The notes under the pieces: model-generated
What the model was told of the DNA's origin: nothing
What the model saw: only the letters and a program-made list of their open reading frames with translations
The model's database searches: none
Made by a program: the position numbers and the translations under genes
Part shown: positions 34,398 through 44,495 of the stretch, piece by piece
Numbering within the stretch: the stretch's first letter is position 1
Layout: each line of letters begins with the position of its first letter
Origin: Heterohyrax brucei
Taxonomy: Eukaryota > Chordata > Mammalia > Hyracoidea > Procaviidae
Assembly: GCA_028571685.1 (NCBI GenBank)
Contig: CM053141.1
Location: forward strand, 72,897,833-72,961,832
Direction: 5' to 3'
DNA: 64,000 nt

Positions 34398-34929
34398 AGA
34401 AAAACAACTGTCAATATCTATTAATAATTGAAACATAGAATATATGAAATATGAGTCTAGGAAGATTGGAAATCATCAAAAAGCAAATATGTCACCTTGA
34501 ATACTACAGGGTGCCTGACCCAAGCCATAGTACTTTCAACTGTGTCATATGCAAGCAAAAGCTGGACAATGAATAGGTAAGACTGGAGAATTATTGTGTT
34601 GGTGAAGAATATTGAGTATACCATGGACTGCTGTAAGAACCAATAAATACAGCCAGAATGCTCCTTAGAAGCAAGGATGCAAGACTTTGTCTCATATACT
34701 TTGGACACATTATCAGGAGAGATCAATCCTCAGAGAAGGACATCATACTTGGTAGAGGGTCAATGAAAAAGAGGAAGACCCTCAAAATGATGAAGGGACA
34801 CAGTGACTACAACAATAGGCTCAAGCATAACGATTATGAGAGTGATACAGGATGGGTAGTATTTTGTTATGTTGTATATGGGATCACAATGAGGAGGAAT
34901 CCACTCAACAGCATCTAACAATAACAACA
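34398..34929 (+). mobile_element. RTE LINE (+), internally deleted mini-copy inside the LTR
   Basis: About 85 bp from the endonuclease N-terminal region ('ttaataattgaaacatagaatatatgaaatatgagtctaggaagattgg') are joined near 34480 to the last roughly 450 bp of the element ('gcaaatatgtcaccttgaatac' through 'ccactcaacagcatctaacaataacaac'). More than 2 kb of endonuclease and RT are absent. Both ends look typical of RTE, so the loss is internal rather than 5' truncation. Confidence 0.85.
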
Positions 34930-35009
34930 TATCAATAAGGAAGGGTGTAATCTAGAGGATTACACTTTATCTTGAGTCAATCTCTTTTGAGATATAAAAG
35001 AGTACAGCT

Positions 35010-37330
35010 CAACATAGCGAAGGATAGAACATTCCCAAATTCATTCTATGTAGCCAGCATAATGCTGATACTGAAGCCAAGAGCTCACAAAAAAAGACAG
35101 AAAATTATAGACAGATATCATTCATAAACCTAGATGCAAAAAAATCTTAAACAAGATCTTAGCCAAGAAACTTCAACAACATAGCAAAAAGTCATTCATC
35201 ATGGCCAAGTAGGATTCATACCAGGGATGCAGGGCTGATTCAGCACCAGGAAAACAATTAATGTGATCAACCATATAAATAACACAAAGTACAAGGATCA
35301 CTTGATTCTATCAATTGATGCAGAAAATACATCTGACAAAGTCCAACACCTATTCATGTTAAAAACTCTCAGCAAAATAGTAATCAAAGGGAAATTCCTC
35401 AGTGCAATAAGTGGTATCTATGCAAAACCAACCACCAATGCCATCATGAATGGAGACTGAAAGAATTCCCCTGAGAACAGGAATTAGACCAGGATGCCCA
35501 CTGTCACCACTTCTATTCAACATTGTGCTAGAGGTTCTGGCCAGAGAAATCAGACAAGACAGAGAAATAAAGGGCATCTGCTTCAGTAAAGAAGAAGTAA
35601 AAGTATCCCCATTTGCAGGTGATATGATCATATACCCAGAAAACCCTAAAGAATCCATAAATAAGTTGCTGGAACTAATAGAAGAGCTTTGCAAAGTATC
35701 AGGATATAAGAGAAACATAAATAAATCAGTAGAATTTCTTTACACTAACAAAAAGATCATCCAAGAGGAAATCACCAAGTGAATACCATTTACCATAGCC
35801 CCCAAGAAGGTGAAATACCTAGAAATAAACCAAACCAGCGATGCAAGAGATCTATACAGAGAAAATTACAAGGCCCTACTACAAGAAACCAAAAAAGACT
35901 TATATAACTGGAGAAAACTGCCTTGCTCATGGATAGGAAGACTGAACACTGTGAAACCACTGCCCAAATTGATTTACATATACAGCGCAATCTCAATGTA
36001 AATTCCAAAGTCATCTTTTAATGAGATGGAGAAGCAAATCACCAACTCTGTTTGGAAAGGGAAGAAACCCCCAGTAAGTAAAACACTACTGAAAAAAAGG
36101 AACACAGTGGGAAGCCTCATGCTACCTAGCTTTAGAACCTATTACACTGCCACAGTAGTCAAAAGAGCCTGGTACTAGTACAAAAACAGATATGCAGACC
36201 AAGTAACAGAATAGAGAATTCAGAAATGTCACCATCCTCCTATAAACAGTTGCTTTTACAAAGTCCCCAAAGGTTGTAAACAGGGGTTAAAACAGTCTCT
36301 TTAACAAATAGTGTTGGCAAAATTGGATATCTACCTGCAAAAAAACTGGAACAACACCCATATCGCACACCTTCCCCCAAAACTAAATCAAAATGGATCA
36401 AAGACCTTGATAGCCAACTCTGCCAAAGACCTTAATATAAAACCTAAAATGATAAAGATTATGGAAGAAAAAATAGGGACAACAATGGAAGTTCTAACAC
36501 AAAGCTTAAACAAACTACAAAATCATACCAACAATGCACAAACAACAGAGGAGAAAACAGATAAGTCAAACTCTTATCGTCATCCAAATACTTTGTCAAA
36601 AGAGTTAGAAGACTGCCTACAAAATGAGAAAAAATATTTGGCAACTATGTATCAGATCCATGTCTGATTTCCATAATCTACAAGGTACTGCAAAATATCA
36701 ACAAGAAAAAAAAATGACCAATTAAACAATGAGCAGAAGAAGTGGACAGACATTTCATCAAAGAAGACATTCAGGTAGCCAAAAGATGCATGAGGAAATG
36801 CTCACAATCAGTAGCTGTTAGAGAAATCCAAATCAAAACTATGAAGAGATACCATTTCACCTCACTGAGGTTGGCACTAATCCAAAAATCACAACACAAC
36901 AAACACTGGAGAGGCTGAGGAGAGATTGGAACTCTCCTGCACCATTTGTGGGAATGCAAAATGGTACAACTTCTTTGGAAAGTGATTTGGCAATTTCTTA
37001 AAAAGCTAGAAATAGAAATACTATATGATCCAGCAACCACACTGCTTGGAACATATCCTACAGATATATTGGATGTCACACAAATAGATACATGCACATG
37101 AATGTTTATTGCAGTACAGTCTACAATAGCAAAAAGATGGAATCAACCTAGGTGCCCCTTAACAAGCTATGGTATATATACACAATGGAACACCATACAA
37201 TGAAGATTTTAGGAAGCACCTTATAATTTGGTATCAATTAGAAGACATTATGCTGAGTGAAATGAGTTAGCTGTAAAAGGACAAGTATTGTGTGGGACCA
37301 CTCTTACAAGAATTTTAAAAGGACTTATGA
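35010..37330 (+). pseudogene. L1 ORF2 fragment (RT to C-terminus), decayed
   Basis: RT region: [20 protein letters not shown] (35485-35550) is intact, but the catalytic box at about 35612-35635 reads FAGD instead of FADD. C-terminal region: 36311-36667 (cysteine-poor linker, EEKIGTTMEVLTQSLNKLQN), then ECKMVQLLWKVIWQFLKKLE near 36950-37010 and RWNQPRCPL near 37137-37160. Several stops separate these blocks. The C-terminal text matches the end of the L1 ORF2 at 62523-64000. Confidence 0.8.
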
Positions 37331-38293
37331 ACAGAAAAGACTCTTTTGACAGCTACAAGTGTGGGAAGGGAGGGAGAGTGTTGGTCGTAGGTTAGATAGT
37401 TGATAGGAATTTGATTAGGTGAAGGGTATGACAGCACACAGTAGAAGGCAGGTGGACATAAACGGATGACACCATAAACTAAAAGGTTTTCTACATTACA
37501 CCCAACATTCCAAAGGATATAGTAGCAGGGACAGGGGTGTGGGGATCTTGTTTTCAAGGGACATTGAGGCCAATTGTTGTAGCCAGCTTTTTGCTAAGAG
37601 AGTCTTCTGCACCCCATATTGGCGAGGGACATCTAGGGTCTTAAAAGCCAGCAAGCTGCCATATGAGGAACATCAATTGGTCCCAATCCACCAGGAACAG
37701 ATGACAACTGAGTATATCAAGGACATGAGGGAAAATGAGCCCAGGAGACAGATGGACCCGTGTGATTGGGAGACTACATCAGCATGAGTCCAGAAGAACC
37801 AGATGGTGCTGAGTCACCAACAAAGACAGCCTTAATAGGGAACACAATGCAGAGTCCTTGATGCAACACAAGAAAATAAGGTGTGCAAGTCAAGAACTCT
37901 ACTTAAAAAACAGAAATGACAGTTCAACAATCTGGAGGGTCCCCTGAGAACATGGCCCATAGACTTGCTGTTATCCCAGATCTGAAACCAGTATTGAGTT
38001 CAACACTTCAAACTAAGAACAACTGGACTCAGAGACACAGAACGAGCTTGTGGTGCGTATACTTTATGCTTTTTTGCATCATAGAAGGGTGTCCTACTGG
38101 TTTCTTTCTAGAGGGGAGAGGAGGGGGTAGAGATGAGGGAACAGGTGTTCGTTAGGAAGATACTAGTAGTAAAGAGTGAAAAGGAGGAGTGTACTGTCAC
38201 AGGGTAGAGAAAGCAGATCAAGTTGTAGAGAGGTGGGCATGCAAAACTGAGTTGGATTGTACACTTTCACTTCATCATAATTTTTAAAAAGAA
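37331..38293 (+). other. L1 3'UTR
   Basis: Landmarks are 'ggatatagtagcagggacagggg', 'ggacatctagggtcttaaaagccagcaagctgccat', 'gagtgtactgtcacaggg' and 'cacttcatcataat'. The copy at 54330-55131 covers the same region, so the two can be aligned. Confidence 0.8.
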
Positions 38294-38594
38294 AAGAGGT
38301 AAAGGGAAAAGCCAGCAGAGAGGAGAAGGACCTCATTACCACCTAGAAAGAAGAGTCAGGAACATAGCACATCCTTTGGAACTGGGATCTCTATACTGAG
38401 AAGCTCCAAGACAATCGGAAAATTGATGATAAGGACTTTTCACCCAGAGCCAACAGAGAAAGACAGCTACCCTCTTGAGCTGGCATTCTAAATTAAGAAT
38501 TCTAGCTTTCTAAATGGTGAGACAAGAAATTCCTGTTTGTTAAAGTCATCTGCTTGTAGTATTTTTGTTATAGTAGCACTGGATATCTAAGATA

Positions 38595-39270
38595 GAATTT
38601 GACAATATGGAAGCAGTTTTGGAAGTGAAAAGTGGGTAGAAGCTGGGAGAGTTATAAACTGCCTAATAGTCACAGCCTAGATTGTCTTGGGGAGAATTTT
38701 GGTGGAATTATGAACATTGAAGACAATTCTGCTAGGGGAATGAGGAAGTGAGGACAGCCAGAACACTGGAAATGGCACAGACAGTGAGAAGCAATAGTAG
38801 TGAAGTGACAGCAGCAGAACCAGGAGCCCAGTGGGAGATGACACAGAAGGCAACCCACAGTGCGAGACAGTTGCATGCCTTCCGGCCTAGGCTTACTGGA
38901 AGAGCAGGGTGCCTCTGAGCACTTGTTAGTAGAGCTAATGAGCTTTGCAACACTAAACTCAGCAGGGCAGAGGCTGGGCTGGCTCAAGAGGCCCAAAAGG
39001 TGAAGAGGGCAAGAAACCAAGAAGCAGAAGCTGAAGAGACAAGGAGCACAGGAAGCAGAACCACTCAGTCTCAAAAGGTAGACCACAACCTCTGGGATGT
39101 TAAAGTACAGAACCACAACCTGTGGGGTCTCAAATGGTGGGGCTACAACCTTTTGGTTTCAAAGAGATCTTCACCAAATCAGTACCACAATGTATGGCTG
39201 TCATTCACAACGGCCCAGGGAATGAGGCCAGATCTGCCGCTGCCCCAAAGTGAGAGGACTAAATAATGCC
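38595..39270 (+). mobile_element. MaLR-type internal sequence following the LTR
   Basis: Directly after the LTR end the text runs 'gaagtgaaaagtgggtagaagctgggagag', 'actggaaatggcacagacagtgagaagcaat', 'ccagtgggagatgacacagaagg', 'gaagcagaagctgaagagacaaggagcacagg' and 'gccgctgccccaaagtgagagg'. This resembles MaLR internal regions, which lack coding capacity. No second LTR was found to the right. Assignment is from memory of family style. Confidence 0.45.
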
Positions 39271-39751
39271 AGCATACTTAGAATACACCCTATCTTCCTA
39301 GTATGGCTACTTTGGAAGAAAAAAAATAGGCTTATTACAGTGGAAGCTTCATAGAAATATGTGGTTTCTCTATCATTCTACTATTAGCGTCCTTCCCAGT
39401 GAAAGCTAATGGGAGTTGACAAACACAAAGATGCCATGTGCAAATGTGTAAATCAAATTGAAATTAATGCAGACAAACACTTGTGCACTTACACTTTTAA
39501 TTCTCTCTCATTTTATCTCCTCCATGTGTTGTTTGTCTGTCTCTGAGCCTGTCAGGAGAAGTGAAAAGGAATTTCCTTGGAGGGTTCATGTGTCCATTGG
39601 TTAATTGTGTTTGAGTCATTACACTTTCAAAATGAGAAATAAAAATTGTTATTGTGGCATAGAACGTGACTGGGGTTTCCTTTTCTATGCTTTAACTTGT
39701 TACTAGTTGGGGAGCACGAGTTTTCACTTCTGAATTCTACTCTAATTCTAG
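39271..39751. other. Unassigned, possibly single-copy sequence
   Basis: No repeat is recognised. A T/C-rich tract with an AG (39724-39751) leads into the exon-like segment. Confidence 0.3.
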
Positions 39752-39851
39752 AAGTGCTATGAAGTGTTTGCCACGTGTGGAGCTCTGTCCTTCTACACAA
39801 TTCAGCTTGTCAAGAAGCTGACAGATAATGTTTCAAACCCATGTGCAACAG
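39752..39851 (+). other. Exon-like segment with matching splice motifs (candidate)
   Basis: A 100-nt segment is preceded by a pyrimidine-rich tract ending TTCTAG and followed by the perfect donor CAG|GTAAGT (39849-39857). One of three frames is open throughout (33 codons plus one base), with K-C-Y-E-V-F at the start and N-P-C-A-T at the end. In that frame a TAG sits at the acceptor itself. I do not recognise the peptide. A 33-codon open frame and one consensus donor are each common by chance. Confidence 0.2.
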
Positions 39852-40489
39852 GTAAGTCATGACACCAGGAAGCTTATAGTTAAGTATTAAAATCTTAAAG
39901 ATGGATGATTACCTGTTTGGGAGTATTTATGGACATCTTCTCTGAGAAAACATATGGAGAAAGTGGGATCTGAGGAGACTTAAGTTAAATTTTCTGTTTG
40001 CAATAAGAGGAGAGTTACCTATTCATTTAATATCCAGTTATTGACGGCCTATTGTTTGCCAAGTAGATCTTGATACAAAAATCAAAAACAGATTTCCCAA
40101 CCTAAAACAAAACAAAAACGGAATCTAACAATATAGGGAAATGTACACAACGTAACTACATTGGAAAATAAAATTTAAATTTTTCTGTGTAGTAGAAGAA
40201 TGTTAGGATGAAAAAGAAAAACAAGCCTATATTTATGTGCCGTAGAAGAAGATAAGAAAAGACACATGTCCAGTTGTTAACAGGAGAATATTTACTTTTA
40301 CTCCACATGCTGTCAATTGTTTGGCTATTTTTCTAGTGGGCATATATTAATGCATTACATGGGTTATTTTCATAAGGTACCACAGAAAATATCTTGGGGA
40401 AAAAAATATTCTAACCTGAGGAAATCAGAAAGGTTTAGTAGAGAGATCGCTTTTGAGTTTTGTCCTAAAGGATGACTGGGATTATAAAA
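39852..40489. other. Unassigned sequence
   Basis: The text 'ttaatatccagttattgacggcctattgtttgcc' (40027-40060) resembles the start of an ancient mammalian interspersed repeat, but the rest shows nothing recognised. Confidence 0.3.
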
Positions 40490-40725
40490 ACAACAAAGGC
40501 TAGCACCTATTGAATAAATTCTGTGTGCTAGACTCTACGCTAAATGACTTATAAACACCTTGTGTAAGTCTCACAACAACCTCATTAAGCTATATTTATC
40601 CTCATTTGTAGAGCTCAAGAAATAGTTCACACACACAAAGTGACAGCTAAACACAAGTTAAACCCAGATTCTGCGGCTCCAGAATCTACACCCATAACCC
40701 ACAATACGGGCTTTCAAGTGAAAAT
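40490..40725 (-). mobile_element. MIR SINE (-)
   Basis: Reverse-complement MIR order: 'tctgtgtgctagactctacgctaaatgac', 'gtctcacaacaacctcattaagc', 'tttatcctcatttgtagagctcaag', 'aagtgacagctaaac', 'aacccagattctgcggctccagaatc'. It is diverged but collinear over about 230 bp. Confidence 0.8.
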
Positions 40726-40775
40726 GGAGGGCAACCTTTTCCAGAGGCAGAATATAAAACTGTGTAAACAGAAGG

Positions 40776-40945
40776 AAGGAACTCTGGTGGCATAATGGCT
40801 AAGCACTACAGCTGCTAAGCAAAAGGTCAGCAGCTCTAACCTGCTAGGAGCTCCTTAGAAACTGTAGAGCAGTTCTACTCTGTCTTACAGGGTCGCTGTG
40901 AGTTGGAATTGGCTTGATGGCAATGGGTTTGGTTTGGGTTGGTAA
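40776..40945 (+). mobile_element. AfroSINE (+)
   Basis: Full length, from 'ggaactctggtggcataatgg' through 'ctgtcttacagggtcgctgtgagttgg' to 'ggcaatgggtttggtttggg'. Confidence 0.92.
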
Positions 40946-41777
40946 AGAGAAGGAAGAGGAATAGCAGGGTAAGTGTGGGAAATACTGACCATCTTTGTAC
41001 ATGAATCATTTTCTGCTTTAGAAACTCCTTATACAGAGTGGAGTTATTTATACAAGATGATTATATCTTTTCCTAAGTAGCTTCTCTGTAATGTCTTACC
41101 CTTCTAAAATGTCTTACATACTAATACCAAATAGGTATTCCTACATCAGTTACTTTCCTGCTTAACTAACCTCAATTAATTCCCATAGTGTGTAGAACCA
41201 TTTCCAGACTCTGAAATGTGGATCAAATTACTGCACCATCTGTGCCCAACCTATCTATTAAGTTCCCAACATCTCTAACACCACAGGATTAATTTCTTAG
41301 TTACAATGGTTAAGGGTTATCTTTATTTCATTGTTGAGGAAGAAACAAAGACCAGTGTCAGAGCATATCCTTTATGATCAAATAATCAAGTCCAATAATC
41401 TATCAAGTAAGTTATTCTATGACAGGTGCAAAATTATGTTTTAAACACCAAATTAATTACTTTTATTGCCAAAGGTGGAAAATTGATCAAAATTGCAGTA
41501 ACATTATTCAAAAGTCATACTCCACGTAACAAAAAAAAAAAGTTCAAAGTCACAATATTGTGAAGGAACTTGTACAATCAGCTACAAAGTTGACGGCAAT
41601 TTTTACTCTGAGAGTAAAAGCAAGCATGCTTTCTCAAATTCATGTGTCAACTCACACTGCTAAGCAGTGTATAAAACCAAAAGTTTACAATATAAGATAG
41701 ATAAGCAGTTCTTTTAAGCGTACATATTTTGTGAAACAGAACTACCAATGAACTGAGATCAAATTAGCTTGTGGCAT
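40946..41777. other. Mostly unassigned; possible L2 remnant at 41140-41265
   Basis: The text 'tactttcctgcttaactaacctcaattaattcccat' and 'ggatcaaattactgcaccatctgtgcccaacctatct' resembles the L2 3' region. The rest of the stretch shows nothing I can name. Confidence 0.3.
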
Positions 41778-41968
41778 ATACCTGTTGCTGTCTAGTTGAT
41801 TCTGATTCATAGCATCCTCTAGGACAAAGTAGAACTGTCCATAGAGTTTCCAAGCCTATAACCTTTAAGGGATCTGACTGCCACGTCTTTCTCCTAAGGA
41901 AGCAGCTGGTAGGTTTGAACCTATGAGCTTTCAGATAGCAACTGAGCACTTAGCCACTGAGTGATACA
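41778..41968 (-). mobile_element. AfroSINE (-)
   Basis: Reversed order: tail 'cctgttgctgtctagttgattc' at the left, 'ctgactgccacgtctttctcc' in the middle, and head 'cactcagtggctaagtgctca' at the right. Confidence 0.88.
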
Positions 41969-42059
41969 GGTGATATGTGTGTGAGCAGGAAATACTTGCT
42001 AAAGTTTTAGATTTTTATCATAAAAACCTGTGCTATGGCAGAAGAGACTTACTTACTTT

Positions 42060-42650
42060 TTTGTTTCATAATCAATTATTTGGAGAGTTAAATGGTATAA
42101 ACTGACAACGGTACACTTGGTCTCACAATTATTAAACACTAAATTACTGGGCAGCAAGGAATGGTTTTTGCTTCATGAATTAAAGATGTTACACTGTACG
42201 ATAAGTCCACACTGGCTTGTTTGCAGAGAGCAGTTAATGGTCAGCAGTATACCTCAGAATCTTGATTCAGTATTGAGAGAACTAGTGAAATTTGTTAATA
42301 CAATCAAATTACGACATAAGGCATGAAATGGACAGGAAGGTCAAGATTCTGTTTTTCCACCGGATATGTTCTATCCACAAAAAAGGCATCCACAGTCATT
42401 GATCAGATGGAAGATGAAACTGAAATATTTTTTTCAAAACACCAATCTTGGGTGGTATATATCAATAATCTACTTAGTATTGTAAACAGGTTGAATAAAT
42501 TAGTTTTAAGTGAAAATTGCTCAATTTTTAACATTGTGAAAAGTGAACTTGCAATCCATTTGCCACCATCTCCCAAGTTGAATCAGCCAAATGTCACACT
42601 TTTGGATGCAATGCAGTCATCAACATAACATACAATGGAAAATTAAAAGT
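42060..42650 (+). pseudogene. hAT-superfamily transposase fossil (two frames)
   Basis: Frame A (42117-42326) ends HCTI...CREQLMV..SIPQNLDSVLRELVKFVNTIK. This matches the C-terminal hAT pattern of a His-Cys/Arg-Glu block followed by a leucine-rich 'VLxxVVKIVNFIK' helix, as in ZBED5/GTF2IRD2/FAM200-like transposase-derived proteins. Frame B (42323-42628) continues with DETEIFFSKHQSW and NRLNKLVLSENCSIFNIVKSEL, matching the following 'LREEVxxFLxxK...LNxLNLSLQG' block. The two frames are out of phase at about 42326 and part of the usual linking region is missing. It is probably an ancient element, not a host gene. No database search was possible. Confidence 0.45.
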
Positions 42651-43517
42651 GGTCTTTAGTGAGAAGTTATTCCATAATTTGTCAATTCAACTCTCTAGAA
42701 CTAGCTTGATGCAATTTGAAGGATCTATAATTCTGCACTAGGATTTTGTAATTAAGTAGAAGATAAATCACTTGAATATGGACGCGGGTTCAAAGCTCAA
42801 GCAATCTGACATTGATATGGAACTATTATTATTGTTATTGTAATTAATTTTATAATGTGTTTTATTTTTAAAACAGCATGCTGAATTTATCTCCTTCATT
42901 TGTTTGACATCAGTAATCTTCTTTAAGTGGTTTCAATATGTCAAAATTCTGAGAAACTGTACCTTACTAAATGTTTCTTTACTAAGGCTTTTTTTTTTGC
43001 TTCAAATTATACTATACCTATGTTTTCTGTTCATAACTCCAAAATTGCTTTGCAGGTGGCTTGCTCAGCATTACCCAGGCCAGAGTGAAAACTCTGTCTT
43101 TACTTGGGTAACTGCTGACAGGCAACAGTAATATCACCAGAACATTAAAATCAATAATCCCAAAACACCAAACATTCTCTCTGCTCAAATACTGTGTGTT
43201 TCCTAGTATTTGCATCTTTTCTTTTGGAAATTAAAGTCACTAGAAATGCCTGGTGTAGAAGGAATCAAAAAATAAGCAGTGGAGTGGTGTGGTAAGAAAA
43301 ACAATAGAGTGCCTAACCTCCTTGGAAAGGAAGGCTTATCATGACAAACTCAGAAGTGTGTACACAGAAGCTTGCCTTTAGTGTCCACACACCATAGTAC
43401 CCATTCTACCTGAAGATGAACAGATACTCTGTCTCCATATTGCGGTTACGCAGAATCATGTTTGTCTTCCTTTCTAGAAAGTTTAGGAGTCCCTATTAGT
43501 AAACCTCCACCACTCAT
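42651..43517. other. Unassigned sequence flanking the hAT fossil
   Basis: No family is recognised. It may include non-coding parts of the hAT element. A run of 10 T is at 42988-42998. Several short frames look incidental. Confidence 0.3.
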
Positions 43518-44495
43518 CTGTCAGTTTACCATGCTGTGGTGACTTATGTGTTACTATTAAGTTGGAAGCTACATCATTGATATTTCAAATACTGCCAGGA
43601 TCACACATGGTGGGCACATTTCAGTGGAGCTTCCAGACTAGGACAGACTAAGGAGAAGGACTGGGAGATTCACTTTAAAAAAAAAATTAGTCAGTGTCAT
43701 AGAGTGAATTGTGTCTCCCCAAAAATATGTGTGGCCATGTGGCTGGGCCATGATTCCCAGTATCTTGTGACTGTCCTCCATTTGATGGTTTTCCTAAGCT
43801 GTATGTTAAAGGATTAGGGTGGAGCTGTAAATCCCTTCATAGGATTGCCTCCCTGCTCCATTGTAAAGGGAATTTCCCTGGAGTATGGCTTCCCTACCCT
43901 TAATCCTTTCAACCTAAGAGAGATAAAGGGACAGAGAAGCAGGCAGAGAATTGGGAACCTTGTACCATCAAGAAAGCAGCACGGGAAAAGAGTGCATCCT
44001 TCAAACCTAAGGTTCCTGTGTCAAGATGCTCCCTAGACAAAGACTGATGCAATACTGGACTGTCCTCCAGATCCGACAAGGAGGAAAGCCTTCCCCTGGA
44101 GTGGACACCCTGAATATGGACTTGTAGCCTACCAGACTGTGTAAGAATAAACCTTTTTGTTAAAGCCATCCACTCTGTGCTATTTCTGTTAGAGCAGCAC
44201 CAGCTGACTAAAACAGTCAGCAAGAATGTTGTGAATGGCCCCAGAACATTGGCTGATAAACTGCCGTAACATGAAGCATTCAGGTTGAAAGACACTTGAA
44301 ATATAACTAATGAAGAGCTGCCTTCTCCAAGGTAAGGTCAACTTTGATGACACAATTAGAGTAAAGCTTTCTATAGATGTTCATTTGCTGATATGGTACA
44401 ACTGAAAAAGAGAAGAAACAGCTGCAAACATCCATTAATAATCAGGACATGAAACACGTAAGAATATAGGAAAATTGGAGGTCATCAAAAATGAA
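43518..44495 (+). mobile_element. RTE LINE (+), 5' part, with nested solo LTR
   Basis: The 5'UTR starts at 43518 ('tcagtttaccatgctgtgg') and continues to 43694 with 'cacatttcagtggagcttccagactaggacagac'. After the LTR it resumes at 44216 with 'gcaagaatgttgtgaatggcc', 'gaagagctgccttctccaagg', and the endonuclease start near 44430-44495. An old L1 follows at 44496. The matching RTE 3' part is at 47643-48632. Confidence 0.82.
43695..44215 (+). mobile_element. Solo MaLR-type LTR (+) with perfect 5-bp TSD
   Basis: TGTCATAGAG...CTAAAACA, 521 bp. GTCAG flanks it at 43690-43694 and 44216-44220, as expected for ERVL-class integration. It is closely similar to the LTR at 15000-15524 along its whole length ('aaaggattaggg', 'gtaagaataaacc', 'taaagccatccactctgtg'). 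Confidence 0.92.

Larger units (their letters stand above)
34999..38293 (+). mobile_element. L1 LINE (+), 5'-truncated, inside the LTR
   Basis: It starts abruptly in ORF2 RT and ends with the shared L1 3'UTR and an A-rich tail at about 38290. The LTR resumes at AAAAGAG, as it left off at 34992 (AAAAGAG), consistent with a short duplication. Truncation at the 5' end is typical of L1 target-primed reverse transcription. Confidence 0.88.
34067..38594 (+). mobile_element. MaLR-type LTR (+) broken by three later insertions
   Basis: LTR text occurs in four pieces that join in order. They are 34067-34176 ('gttgtccagttgtcctccattttg'), 34338-34397 ('gttatgttaatgaagcttgactc'), 34930-34998 ('cttgagtcaatctcttttgagatataaaag') and 38294-38594 ('gagaggagaaggacctcattacc', 'ccagagccaacagagaaag', 'gttaaagtcatctgcttgtag', 'agcactggatatctaagata'). 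Between them lie an AfroSINE, an RTE and an L1. The LTR 3' end (38594) is followed by internal sequence rather than flank. Confidence 0.7.

Noticed and set aside
38670-39116. 148-codon minus-strand Cys/Leu-rich frame
   Set aside because: It lies antisense in MaLR-type internal sequence, with no domain and no start context. I consider it an incidental open frame.
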